From NCBI GenBank assembly GCA_013399895.1, contig VXBA01002399.1, forward strand, positions 327,729 through 391,728: 64,000 nucleotides of DNA, written 5' to 3'. Source of the stretch: Serilophus lunatus (lineage: Eukaryota > Chordata > Aves > Passeriformes > Eurylaimidae). The notes beneath the pieces were generated by a model. That model was not told the DNA's origin and did no database searches. It saw only the letters and a list, made by a program, of their open reading frames with translations. Positions 1 to 12,484 of this stretch are shown here, one piece after another (within the stretch, counting starts at the first letter, position 1; each line of letters starts with the position of its first letter). The translations under genes were made by a program, and so were the position numbers.

Positions 1-3000
1 AGCCTCTGCCACTTCCAAATTCCAGCAGATGCTCCACTCTGGGTGGTGATAAGTGGGTCACAGCTCCTGTACAAAGCCCACCTTTACATTTCAGAACTGC
101 AGCAGTTCAGCTCCTGCTGTTTAGTGCCTCAGCACAACTGTTCAAAGCAGGTCCCAAGGGCTGCTCCCACTTTCTCCAGATTTTTTTCTTTCCTTTCAGA
201 TTCTCCTCTTGTGTATTTCAGGCTTTTTGTCTGATCTTTACTCCATAGGACAGTATGCTGACCCAGTGGCATAAGAGAAAGACATTTTCTGGCATAATTT
301 GAGACTGATAAATGTTAAAGGAACCAAGAGTTTCTTCAAGTGGCAGAGTGCTCATGCAGACAGGTAGAACAAATATCCTTGGCTGATAAAGCAACTCACA
401 AGAATCCACAAAAGGGCAGCTGGTGGCTCTTAAAAAGCTCAAAAGGTACAATATAACTGTCAGTTTTTGAAATTAACTGGATATGAACCAGGACCTTGGA
501 ACTTGCTCTAAGAAGTTCTGCATTTTTCTGTCTTGCTTTCAGTCCTAAGGCAAAAAGGATATGAACTCACACAAGGCCAGGTGGGACCAAATCCTGATAT
601 CATGGAATTGAGCTTTTAAAAGACTTCAAACGTGGTTTTAATTAACTTTGAATTTGCTTCCATGTGCCACAATTGTCCTCAGGTTCCTCTGCCTACAATG
701 GTCAACAATTGCACATTCTTAAAAATATTTTTCCTTCTAGAGAGGTGTAAAAAAGGGCTGAATTTCTATACACAAAGTTAGTGAAGGTGCAAAGCAAAAC
801 TAGCACATATAAATACTGGTAGTATCCTGGTAATTGATCCTTCCAGAGTAGCAATAAGAAAATTTGGTAGATGCTGACTATCAGCTTCATCTTAACCCTC
901 AACATATCAAGTCTTGAAGTCCTTCTGCATTTTAGGATGGCCAACTCCCTAAGCTCTGAAAAGCATGCTGGCATAGTCCCATCCTTCAGGGCACTCAAAA
1001 GGTGCTCAAGGAACCAACAGCTGACAGTAATACTGCACAATTCACTGTATCTTAAATCGACCATGGCTCACTTTAGCCCATTAAATCCACTTGTCTGCAG
1101 CTCTCCACAGATCAGGTTATGTATAAACCCAAGTCCAGAAGTTCAGTCTTCACATTTTTTTTTTTCTGTCACCTACTTGTGTTCCTGTTGTACTGCTGCT
1201 CCAAGACCACAGTCCTACAGAGATGAGTGGACAAACTCCACACTGCAGTTCAAGAAATCAGCCAGTCATTTGAATTCATGTGTCCTCATGCCACCCTTCC
1301 ACCTCTCTTCTCTGCTGCTTTTCCCCTACACTGTTCCTGCTTTGCTAAACCGAGGCAGCCCTGGGTGATCCTCTGCACCTGCAGCAGTCCCAGCTGACCC
1401 TCCCAGACTTCAGAAGAACTACCCTGACCCTGCAACTGGACTCTGAATTCTTCAATTTTAACTTGCAACCCTTCACTGTACAGTCCCTGCTGCAGTCACT
1501 CACTCACTCACACTGCCACCCTCACAGGCTCCAGTGAGGAGCACCAGCACCGAACAAAACCCCTCACCAGCTCCACTAACAACACACCTTACAGCTCCAG
1601 GCCTTTTTTCACCACCACCTTACATGACCTCCTTCCTCCCACCACCTTTATACCCCTCCGGTTAATCCACACTTTTCTGAATTTTAATTTCTTTGTGCCT
1701 CCTGTAGCTTTGCTGAAGTTCTGTGAGAAGTCACCTCAAGTTCTTATGTCCACAAAATCAATTATTGAAACAGATGAAGTGGAGCCAGTTCAGCTTTACA
1801 CAGCATTTTCCATTTGTCTCCAGATCTCGGTTTTTCCATCAACATTTTTTCCCAATTCTACTGCTGGGGTTGCACAACCAGATCCATCAATTACTCAAAC
1901 CACACCGCTGTTACACGACCTGCATTCGCTATTCTCCAATTACAATGTACTCCAGCCCTAATCACTAGATAGAACCAGGGCCCCACTAAAGTTACCGATC
2001 CAAAAGGCAGGTCACTCACAAGTACTTTACAGAGCTGCAGATTAAAAGATCCCATGAGTACTGTTCTCCCCAATCCCACATTCACACCCAACCAACCCTC
2101 AGCAGGTTTCCTGCCCTTGCCCCGGACTCAGAATGTTCACTCAACCATTGGAAAAGGAATCTTTTTGATTTAAAGCAACCCTCGATTATCCCAACCTGTT
2201 TTGCACAATTCCAGTTCCACGTCAAACTAATAAATTTGCAGAAATCACGTATTAACACACTCCTTAAAGGTACACAAGTTAAACAGAATAGAATTCCTTA
2301 CATTACTCTGTCTTTTGCAGCAATTATTTTTCTGCACTGTTCACCCAAAGAGCTCAAATGTAAAAAAAACCTAACTTTTTACCATTTGGCAACTAGTCCC
2401 TTTTCTGTGGGAAATCTACGATATCAGCAACCCTGATGGCAAGACACAATTAATTTGTGTGGTAATTTAAGTTTGTAGAAGGTCTCAATAACTTTTTGCT
2501 CCTCCTTTTATTCCCCCCACCATTCACCTCCTCTCTAGTTAGAACTTGAGATCAGTGGGCTTTGCTTTTCCAAGTTCCTCAGAATGTCAAATAGTTAGAA
2601 ATGAACCCTCACAAACCCAAACCTGGCCATAGCGAAGATTTGATGTCCCCTGGTTTTGATGGCATGGCTTTTACTGAGCAAGAGATGAAGCAATGCCTGT
2701 TGCACACGTCCATACAGTGTGGGCCCAAATGGTAACTCCTCCAAATTTACAGTATTTTCTTTCTGTGTCTACATTTAAGGAAAAGGCATTTCCACTGAAG
2801 TAGTGCCACGGCAGGAAGTCACAGTGACCCCAAGTTTCCCTTTTTACTGACAAAAACCACAACGTTTAATAGAAGCCTTTCTATTCAGGATCAGAGAAAT
2901 CTTAAAACTTCAGCAGGATTTATAACAGAGCGTCAGTAAGAGCCAGACCGTGGCATTTTTAATGGGGTCTTTACACGCAGCTCAACGGTGCCCAGGCAGC

Positions 3001-3095
3001 AGCTCAGACCTTACGAGGGCTGCGAGAACATTCAACATCTTGCTTCATCCGTGACTCAAGGCAAATCACACCAAAACCCGGGACACTGGCAGATC
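1..3095. other. No recognisable gene
   Basis: AT-rich to neutral DNA with scattered short chance ORFs, the longest being a 165-codon frame at 871-1368 with no domain or splice context. There is a short CACT-type simple run near 1498-1514 and a poly-T run near 1157. I found no CR1, SINE or LTR signature. If the CpG island to the right is a bidirectional promoter, this could be the first intron or upstream flank of a minus-strand gene, but I could not pick out a convincing minus-strand exon. Confidence 0.5.
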
Positions 3096-3109
3096 AGACT
3101 TGGCTGCTC

Positions 3110-3830
3110 TCCCTTCCCTCAGCCCCCCTGCGATCCCCCATCTGGGATGTGACACAGCCCCGTCCCTCCCGCGGCCCCCGGCACGTCCCGAGCCGCCGCA
3201 GGCCGCACACAGGGCCCGGCCCCAACCGCCGAGAGGGCTCGGCCGCGGACCGGGCGCGGGACCGGAGCGAGGCGGGAGCGCCCCGAGAGCCGGGCTGGGG
3301 CTGGGGCCNNNNNNNNNNNNNNNNNNNNNNNNNNNNNNNNNNNNNNNNNNNNNNNNNNNNNNNNNNNNNNNNNNNNNNNNNNNNNNNNNNNNNNNNNNNN
3401 NNNNNNNNNNNNNNNNNNNNNNNNNNNNNNNNNNNNNNNNNNNNNNNNNNNNNNNNNNNNNNNNNNNNNNNNNNNNNNNNNNNNNNNNNNNNNNNNNNNN
3501 NNNNNNNNNNNNNNNNNNNNNNNNNNNNNNNNNNNNNNNNNNNNNNNNNNNNNNNNNNNNNNNNNNNNNNNNNNNNNNNNNNNNNNNNNNNNNNNNNNNN
3601 NNNNNNNNNTTTCTTTAATTGCCTGCTCCCCGTAACGGGGTGACCCAGCCGGTCTTCCCGACCTCGCCGCCCCCGGTGTTCCCGCCGTGCTGCGGGACGG
3701 TGTTCGCTGCACGCGGGCAGCGACTTTGGTTTGGGCTGGTTCGGTTTCCGCGGGAATCGGAAGGGTTTCCGTGACGCTCATTCACTGATCTGTGGTGGCC
3801 ACCGGGGACGTGAGTGAGAGGGAAGTGTGG
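3110..3830. promoter_or_regulatory. CpG island, probable promoter, broken by a gap
   Basis: Composition changes abruptly from the AT-rich surroundings to very GC-rich DNA dense in CpG on both sides of the N gap, for example about 3165-3308 and 3635-3780. In birds such islands normally mark promoters and first exons of broadly expressed genes. Direction is not settled. A plus-strand splice donor with the core GTGAGT follows base 3809 and could end a first exon, although the base before it is C rather than the usual G. On the minus strand an ATG at about 3779-3781 opens a GC-rich frame of 57 codons that runs into the gap, as GC-rich DNA often does by chance. The transcription start and the true first exon may be inside the missing bases. 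The case for a promoter is good; the gene it serves is unknown. Confidence 0.7.
3309..3609. other. Assembly gap (301 N)
   Basis: A run of N interrupts the CpG island. Extreme GC content on both flanks is a common reason for sequencing loss, so the missing piece is probably also GC-rich and may contain the promoter core or a first exon. All long translated frames crossing it are artefacts. Confidence 0.99.
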
Positions 3831-6800
3831 CTGCAACGGGGCTTAAATAGGAGTCAGCGAAGGGGTAAAAGAAATGGAAAGGGGGAACAAGGAGAGTGGA
3901 TTTGGGAATATAGATTTTTCTGGTCTCTGAGGCACTGGGAAATCTGAAGCACTGAGTATGTAACACTCTGCAACAGACATTCTTTTGCCCAAAGAGACAC
4001 AAAATATAAAAAATCTTATTAAAGTAACCTCTCAAATAATATTTCTTGTGCAATGGAGCATCAGTTTACAAAATTAATGCCAGAATGCCAATAAAATATG
4101 CCTACCGTGGGTTTAAGAAGTGTTACTATTTGTTACACTCGGATAAATGTATCTTAGTGGATGATAACATCAGCAGATAATATGTAAAAACATGCGGGCT
4201 CAGTCTCCTGATTCTCTTTCCTTAGATTCAATTTCGAAGATTTCAGCATTCATTTTCATTCATGTCTCACTAGAACCTTTATTCAGAATAAACATCGATT
4301 TTCCGTATGTCTCACATGGGTTTATGCTACATATTGTAGTATTTCAAGGGCTTTCCTCTGCTAGAAAACATCTACTCTTGCCACCACTCCCCTGTATCTC
4401 CATAACAAGGGAGTTAGAGGTCCAGGTGTTGAATCAGGGAGTGTCCAGGCCATCGGCCATCGGGCCACTGATGAGACACTTCAATTAGTTTGACTGCTCC
4501 TAACACTGGATTGCATCAAGTCCACCAGAAGTGTGGACCAGCAAAGGTGCACAATTTCCTGCTGTAGGAAAATAGACGCAGGAGGGAAAAAAAACCACCA
4601 GTAAAGTAGTACTGTGGTGGTGTGAGCAAGAAACCTCAACTCACAACTTCACATTCCTGCAGAAACGTCTGCACAGCCTGGCTTCAGCTCTTGCCCTGTC
4701 CAGTGCTTAGCTTGGTTGCATGGATTTTAATATGAAATCTTTCTTTCCCTGTCCCAGCAGACACTGAGTATTAGTGGCTTTTGGCCCAGTTTGTCTTTCT
4801 AGTTAGTATGAGCCAGCATGTGCCAGTTGCCTCTCTAGAAGCCCTATGTCACTTTGCCATTGACTGATAGAAGAAATTAATGATGGGTTGGAATTACGTT
4901 ATTTTTTCTTTAATTGTAACTACCAATTCCTTAATAATTGCCCATTTTTTGAACTAAAATAGTAAAAATGGATCTCACTGTTTTTCTCATGCTCTATACT
5001 GTTTGAGCAAACAACTCTGTCTATAAAAGATACCCTTTTTGAAATCAAAAACGGAAGTTCTAGTTAAGTTTTTTTAATCCCTACCATGTAATTATAAGCA
5101 TAAAGCTAATATATTGGTCCAGTCCTTTGTAGATGACTCTTTGTAGTCAGAGTTTGCAGTTTTTCCAAAGTCTAGCTTCCAGTCTTTCCATATTTAGTTA
5201 TTTATAGGGCTTTAAAAGTACATACTTCAAAGAAGCAAGTATATGCAAATCCCAGAGAGTTTATAGTCTAAATTTGGCTCAGTTTAAATCTAAAGGATTT
5301 GAATTGTTATCACATCTGTTTCTCATGGCAGTATATGACTACTGCGAAGATCAGTCTGTAAGCTTGTCATCTAATTTATTCTTGCATGTATTCTAAAATA
5401 ATGCCAGACTAATTTAATATGATTTATTTTTTTCCAGTGTCTATTAGTTCAGTATTTTTCTGTTTCATCTAAAAGGAATGCTTCTTTCCATCAAAATTAA
5501 AAATCAAGACAATTCATATGCATGGTCTAAAACTAAGGGTAATTGCCCAATATAAAAATGTTTCCTTTTTACTGTGGAGATGAATGCATTTCGTGAACAA
5601 GTTGGTATTTAAACTTCAGCACAATTTTCAGATATTCTGCTAAGAATTAAAGCATTTATAGTACAGTAAGTAAGTCAGATCAAAAGACAGTGTGTGTTGG
5701 AACCCATGTCCATTGATTTCCATCCACCAACCTATCAATTTTAAAGAACAAAAATGAGCTCTCTTCATTATTAGTTATATATTAAAGTATTGCATTACTC
5801 CTTGTGATTAAGTCAAATATTTTCAACCATTTGCACTTTGGTTCTCATGAAGGTCAATTTCTTAAAAAAAAAAAAAAGGGTTTCCATTATTGGTGTTTGT
5901 TTACTGCTTTGTTTTTTTTGTTTTTGTTTGTTTTGTGGTTTTTTTTTTCACTCAGATTGGTACGTGCCCTGAATGCCCTGGTCTGAGACAGGAAACTTAA
6001 CTCATCTTCCTGCCCCAGATGTTTTGTTTTTTTTATTCGAGAACTCTCACAAGCACTGATTTGTATGCAGCTCTCTGTGATTTGCTGAATTTCTCCTCGG
6101 GCTCTGCTCAGACACATGTACTCCAGATGGTACTTAAAAAGATAAGTTTGTGACTATGGTGTACACTCTTGGTAGCATATAGGAGATCACATTACGCAGT
6201 GACATTTAGAAAGAAACTGAGGCAAAAAGCCTGTTTTCGTTCCCAGTTTTGGTCAAGTCTATCCATCAGGCAATGAAACCGTAATTTTCAAGTGCAGAAC
6301 AACTTTGTTCATATATAAATAACTTGGAAGAAAAAACAACATGTTATTTCCTTTTGAATAACTGAAGTAATCACTTTTCCTGACAAACATTCTCCATTTG
6401 AATTTGAACCAGATCTTCTTGGAAGTCACACACACGTCTTCCAGTTCCTTCCAATCTAAGCTGTTTTGCCCAACCACTTGGGCAATCACATTGTTGCCAG
6501 ATAAATTGGTTTTTTGAGTCATCAAACAAGGAATTCAAAACAGTTACAGTCACACTTCTGTCATGTGAAGTAGAAGAACAAATACCATCATTTGTGATTT
6601 GATTAGAACCTGTCTACTCTAAAACCTTCAACATTTCATGGGAGATTATCCAAAACTTGTCTGATACATTGGGCCTTCTCTGTTTTTCAGTGAGTCAGCT
6701 CTGCTGCAGCTGTACTAAAGAACAGTTTTTATAATTATCTCTTTTTCATTACTATTATTAATATTGTTACTATTATCATTATTGTTGTTATTATTATGTT

Positions 6801-8770
6801 TTCTTTTGTTTCACTTATTACACTGTTCTTATCTCAATCTATGAGTTCTACTTTCTTTGATTCTCCTCCCCACTGGGGTGGGGGATGAGCAGCTGGCACA
6901 TGTGTGTGACTTTGTTGCCAGCTGGGGTTAAACCACGTCAAAGGAACACAGATATAACTAAGGGAAAAATGTTTGGATTTATGAAATTACAATGGAAATG
7001 TAGCTCTTGACAGATGCTAATCCTGGATAGATGGAATGTTGTTAGGATCTGACACAGGAAAGCATGCACCACATAATCAGTACAAATAAACTTGTTTGTA
7101 TTGGGGTTTTCCAGGTCTCCATAATTTTATTTCTTTAAATGAAAATTATTTTTTCCCAGCAGAGGTAGTTTTCAAACTATCTATAGATTCAGCATTCTTG
7201 TACTGGCCTTTTTGACTCAGTTACATATCAGCCTGCTTCTGCTGAGCAATTTTAAAAAGATTTAAGTTTGTTGTTATTCAAGAGGAAAACTTTCAAGCAT
7301 CCTTTGTCTTCTTAGCACATTTTGTTTCCAGTAAACTGAAATATATGTTTACCCATAATATTAAAATTAATTTTCTGGAAAGGCTTATTTATGGTTTTTT
7401 TACTAATTGCAGCTGATCAAATGACGTTTTTATTGCATACTGCAGTTTAACAGGTTTCAAATTTAACCAATAAACACTTGTAATGTTTTCTTGAGCCTAA
7501 AGGTTTCAACTTGCTGCTCAGTTGCTGTCTTTCTTCTGTCCTGTTGTGCTCTTCCAACACATTCTTGGTTTTCTCCTAACCTGCTAGACAAAATTTGTGG
7601 TCATTTTTTACTTCTAAAGTTGATTGGAAGGGTGGAACTGCTGAGGAAACTGGCAGGTTATAAATGGTCCAGGGAAAAGAGGACAAGGACAGCTCTCCAG
7701 GCAAGGGAGAGTCTGAAGAAAAGATTCAGAAATACAGAAGAAACATTGATTTTTAAATGGATTTTCAGTCAAATCCACCAAATTTATACATACTTGGAGT
7801 GCTGATGCTATGCAGTATTTTAATTGAGAGCAGTCTTACAGTAATGTAAACTTTGCAGAAAGGCAAGTGTACATTAGATCTCTGTCAGCCTGATGGTATT
7901 CATGTAGTACTTGCCCTGGAAATAGTTCAATACTAAAATGCTGTTAGGATAATTTTATCTGATCCATAGAACCAGAATGGTGTGTATTCCTGATCTATGC
8001 GAAAATTATCTGTTATTGATAATGTCTGAAAACATTCCCAAAATACAATGAACGAGGAGTTTCATCATTTCTTACTCTTTATAACCCATCACACATTTCT
8101 CTAAATAGAGAACTTTTTTTAAAAAGAAAGCATGTAATTAAATTCATTAAGCAATCATGAAAGCTTCTTCAACTGTGTCTCTGAGGCTAGTACATAACTG
8201 GAAGATAAAATACAAATTAACTAGATTTTGGCACACTGTAGGAATAAGATGGATTAGAAAATTTTAAAATTCATGAGAATGTTAAGTATAGATTGTTGGT
8301 ACAGTTGTTGTTAGGCAATTTGATTTTAGCTCCCTTTTATCTGACTTCTCAGGCTCCTCTGATGTCAATATAATTATTTTTTGTGTGTTGATATAAAAGC
8401 TGTATTTACATCAAAATTATTGTTGTATTTATCTAGTCTACTTATAGTATAGTTGTGCTGTGTTGGTAGGCATAAGTCTTTTGAGCGAAATTTTTCAAAG
8501 AAGACCAAACTGTTTTTTTGGCAAGTGTATACTTGCAAGCTTTGCAAATTATGCTTTCCTGCATTCCAGCATCAAACTGATAATCACAGTGCAGGCAAAA
8601 ATCATGGAATGATCTTCCTTCTCGTTACACTACAGCTTCTGTACTGAATGTACCTGTCACTGTGTTTCACAAGTCTGGAAACAGCTTTGCACAGAATGAA
8701 TCTGCTCCAACAGCTGCTCCCACTGTTGTTCATCTCTGACACTACAGCGACAATATAGGAGTTAGTTTAT
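3831..8770. other. AT-rich non-coding DNA, simple repeats only
   Basis: No mobile element or convincing gene seen. There is an A-rich then T-rich low-complexity patch at about 5864-5950, and an imperfect ATT/GTT trinucleotide-like tract at about 6750-6800. One exon-like segment at 4226-4304 follows a good pyrimidine tract and ends before GTATGT, with two open frames, but it has no other support. If the CpG island is the promoter of a plus-strand gene, this would be its first intron. Confidence 0.5.
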
Positions 8771-8771
8771 T

Positions 8772-8899
8772 GTGAGGTGGAAAGGTCTCACAAGGATCCT
8801 CGAGTTCAACTCTTAAGTGGATGGCCCATGCAGAGATTGGGCCTACGACCTTGGCGTTATTGGCACCATGCCCTAACCAGCAGATCTAATCTCAGAGGT
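8772..8899 (-). mobile_element. tRNA-Ile-derived SINE with CR1-like tail (TguSINE1-like)
   Basis: Read on the minus strand, about 8890 to 8824 is a decayed tRNA-Ile. The anticodon arm at 8852-8868 is intact, with five paired bases closing the loop CCAATAA, so the anticodon is still AAT. It is followed by a sequence resembling the 3' end of CR1 (about 8823 down to 8772). This head-plus-tail structure matches the TguSINE1 type known from zebra finch, which is thought to be copied by CR1 enzymes. The internal B-box region is mutated, so the copy is probably not transcribed. The family assignment comes from memory of the structure and not from an alignment. It is the main reason to suspect a passerine. 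Confidence 0.75.
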
Positions 8900-10569
8900 A
8901 ATGTGTAGCTGCTGTTTTGGAAACCACCAGCAGCAGCTGTGTCTGGCCCTCAAAGGTGCAGTCATCCACTGGTAACATATTGAAGGCAGAAGGTGCCAAG
9001 GCTCTGTTGTTGCAGAACAGAAGACTCATTTGAAAGAGTACGAAAAACTACATCAGGATTATACTTTGATGAAATTACAAGTGATGTCTGGAAACAAATC
9101 CTGACACTTTAAAATTTCGATTTTATACTCTGAATTACACTGACTTCCAACCTAACTACCTTCTGCTAAGTGTCCTCCAAGTCCTCATAGAAGCAATCTC
9201 CCAACACATGGTGTTTGAAAGGCAAGTGGAGAGGGCAGCAATCCTCTTCCCCAAGCTGATCTTGTAATTCAAAATAAACTCCATTTGCTGTATAGAAACA
9301 ATGTGTCATGGTAAAGTCAGCATATTGAACATAGATGAAACATCCCCATTAGTGTGACATGACTATAATGAATATTCTTACTGCAAGGTAACCTTGTAGG
9401 CAAGGCTGAAGTTTTGGGAAAAAGTGTAGAATAGAGATTCTGAGCCAAACTGTGTAACATCAATGGATGTTAAGCAAGGTTGCCCAATAATATAAATCAG
9501 CACACCATTAATTCAAGTACTGGAAGTTAGTAGAAGTACAGTATTTCATATCTGATAACTATCGAGTCTAAATTCTTTTAGGAGTGAAGAGGCAGTTTTC
9601 TCACCAACCTTGGCTGTGTTTTTTTTGTTGTTGGTTTTTTTTGTTGTTTTTTGTTTTTTTGTTTTTTTTGCTATATGCTTTTCCTTTTTGTGTTTTAACA
9701 TTTCACAATTCCTGTTTGCAATTGCTTTACACTTCAAAGTGATCATTTAAATATTTTTGTACAAATTGTCTGAGACTATCTATCTGTTCAATTTTTTCCT
9801 GCATATTTTGCTATAGATATATAGGTGTGGCTAGGTTTGTTTCTTTGATCAAGTAGGACAATTAATTACACCATTTAACTGGGTGACATGATTTATAGAG
9901 AATTGTAAAGCTAGAGCAATATGGTGTATGAAAATAGCTGTTAAATAAAGAATGAAGCCAAATGCTGTTCAACCATAAAAACCTATATATTATATATGCA
10001 GTATAATAGCCATACTATCCAATTTGTAGAACTATTAAACATGTCAGCACAGTTTCTCCATCTTCATAATCATGAATGATTTTTATAAGATACTGTAATT
10101 TCATTCTGTTAATAATAAAGGTCTGTTTTATGTAATAAAACCCCACAAACAATAAATTTTTGTAGATGAATGAATCATGCTTTATATGAAAGGTGCATTT
10201 ATAAATACTTCATGTAGAATTAATAGATGATCAATAAATGTTGCAACTAAATTACAGCTACATACAGAATAAGCCAAAGGTGCCTGGAAGCACAGAAATG
10301 GAAGATGTTAGAGATTTTCATATACCAAGGTCATAAGGAAGGCATAGACATATCGGCTGTTATGACCATCTTGAAAAGTGACCAGGATGCAGTTTGATGT
10401 GCATTTGTAGATCAATGAACCAGAAAAATCTCCTCTGGTTTTCATGCTCATGCAGGCAAATGACCTGGAACAGATTAGGGATGGTAATGGCAAGCTAGGG
10501 AGAGATGCTTGGGAAATGCTCTTTCAGTTTTTCCTCTATATATTTTGCCTTCATTTACCTTCTTCATTT
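8900..10569. other. AT-rich non-coding DNA
   Basis: Nothing coding recognised. A T-rich, GTTTTT-like low-complexity stretch lies at about 9617-9672. The rest is ordinary AT-rich sequence with short chance ORFs. Confidence 0.5.
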
Positions 10570-10935
10570 CCCCTCTGCTTAACATTGGTGAGGTCATGTC
10601 TCAAACACTTTATAAAGGCTGCAGAAGACACTAAACCCTTTGGTGAGAAGGCTGGAGTATGTGGCATATGAAGATAGGCAAAGTGGACTTCAGCCTAGGG
10701 AATAGCAGGCTCCAGTGGGCTCCAAGAGCAGACTACCTCTATTGAAAGGGGGCTTTAGAAGACATAGGGTAGTGAAAGAACAAGAAACACCAGTTGCAGG
10801 CTGCAGTGACCAAAATATTGGGTTAAACATAAGAAAAAAAGTGTTACCATGAGCATGGTTTAGCTCTGGAATAGGTTGCCCAAGGGTCTGTGAATCTTTG
10901 ACATCAGTGACTTTTGAAAATTAACTGGATGAGTA
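10570..10935 (+). mobile_element. Old, strongly diverged CR1 LINE fragment
   Basis: The order of degenerate phrases matches the C-terminal ORF2 part of CR1: a GTGAGG block near 10589, a 'TTCAGCCTAGGGAATAGCAG' block near 10690, and a 'GGAATAGGTTGCCCAAGG' block near 10868. Many substitutions and indels make it one of the oldest repeats in the window. It stops before the usual CR1 3' end. It has no coding capacity left. Exact ends are uncertain by tens of bases. Confidence 0.65.
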
Positions 10936-10959
10936 GGAAATAATGTTGCAGCATTGTCA

Positions 10960-11410
10960 ACAAATCCATATGAAATATCCTGTGAATGTCAGGGCCCTGA
11001 GTGGGCAGTGACCATTAATTTCTCTGATGAGCCTCATTTGGGACCCATACCTTCTTCTCAAGGGGCCTGGAGTCCCACTTGTGCTCAGTTCTGCCTTAGC
11101 TATACTATCAGCAAATCTCTGCCCAGCCCTGTCCCTGCTGACTTGCTCATGGGACTGCCTGGGCTAATCTTGGACCTGACCCATCATCTCTCATTTTTCT
11201 GGGGGTCATTGGGCTGCCACCAGCCCCTCTTACTGTCAACTCACCCCTGCTCACCTTGGTCAGGAGCGGTGAGAGTGTGCCTGGTGAGCGATGGCACTGA
11301 CTCTGCTTGTGCATGGTCACCCTCAGCTCCCATCTTGTCTCCTCTTCCAGAGCAACCACACTCTTGCTGCCCCTTGAAAATGGGACTGGAAGGTGATTTA
11401 CTTTAAGACA
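10960..11410. other. GC-rich block of unknown origin
   Basis: About 450 bases of clearly higher GC content than the flanks follow the old CR1. On the plus strand the block is open for about 150 codons (about 10954-11406), rich in Ser, Pro, Cys and Leu, with no recognisable domain and no ATG at the given start. Phrases such as 'CTGCCCAGCCCTGTCCCTGC' and 'GGACTGCCTGGGCTAATC' have the look of a decayed bird transposable element, but I cannot name one. A chance ORF inside an old repeat is the most likely explanation. Confidence 0.3.
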
Positions 11411-12484
11411 TTGCTGATTTCAGACATGCTGTCTCATACTCCCACAGACAAGCTCCAGGACATATATACCTACCCAGCATGCAGGCATCAGGATACTTGA
11501 ATTGCCCAGAAGCCCCGTTGAAAGGACACTGGCTATTGAGAACTCATTGTCTCTTTGTCTTTTATTGGTCTGTGAGCTAAAGCTTATTTTTACCTGTGCC
11601 TTTTTCTGCCCTTTAGAACGTCTCAGTAATGAGTTTCTCCATTCTATCCCACATGTCACCTCCATAAGTTGTCAGCATTTACTCATTCTCTTTGTCTCGG
11701 ATGTGGGTGTCCTAAAAAGCTGCTATCTGTTAGGATCGTGATGAACTGCTGATGTCTAGGTGCCTTCAATACCTTCAATACACAGCCCTCTGGGGTATGG
11801 GCCACTCCTCCCAAGCAAGTTGTCTTGTCAGCAAACGTGCTGAGGAGGTTGTTACCACCTGCCTCTGAGGCAGAGTAACTGTGGTTCTTGTTAAAAGATG
11901 CCTTGGGGTGAATTAGAGTGAAATGACACTGAATGACAGGTGAGTATATGAAGCAGGTTTATTTTAAAACAATTTAGTTGCAATAGATAGGAGGTATGTA
12001 ACCATTTTGATTCTTTTGTATAAAAATATAAAACTATTACAAAATATACAAGCAAAAGAAAGAAGGAGATGGAAGGGAAAAGAGTAGATAGTGGAGAGGA
12101 AAGATATCACCAGTCGATCCAGTGTTGAGACCTGATCGATGCAATTTCAATGTCCATGGTCAGTGTGATGGTCACAACCTTGATCTGTTGGTGTAGGTGC
12201 CCACACAACAAATGGTTCAACTGGTTATATATATATTCAGGCTTATGTGAGAATGCACTAATGCCTCCTGTGTAGGGGAGTTTTACACTGTCAGATGGAT
12301 TTGTGCCTTACTGGGAAAGAAGAGATTGGTGTGATAAAAAGCATTGCCCTTCCTCTGCAGGATCTGCTTCTTAAACGCCTTTTCTTTTATCTGTCACAAA
12401 CACACTTTGTTTAAGACAAAAGTCTTATCAGGGAAACAATAGATCACAGATCTCTGCCAGCCCATCCAATCAAAATTTGGTCCA

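Noticed and set aside
3100..3781. Frames of 164-220 codons across the CpG island
   Set aside because: They cross the N gap, and GC-rich DNA is poor in stop codons; no recognisable peptide on either side.
5887..6117. Minus-strand exon (76-codon frame)
   Set aside because: Its end runs into a poly-A low-complexity tract and no acceptable donor is found.
7491..7805. 104-codon plus-strand frame
   Set aside because: No domain and no matching splice borders; the frame changes character halfway. Chance ORF.
8824..8890. Functional tRNA-Ile gene on the minus strand
   Set aside because: The T-arm/B-box region is mutated and the sequence is fused to a CR1-like tail; it is a SINE head and not a tRNA gene.
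11860..11945. Exon ending at ACAG/GTGAGT (11939/11940)
   Set aside because: The donor is good, but every frame from the nearby acceptors contains a stop, so no coding exon can be built.
11730..12480. A third LTR, minus orientation
   Set aside because: TTTATT near 11956 and TATA-like patches suggested it, but I could not find matching TG...CA ends or a target duplication.
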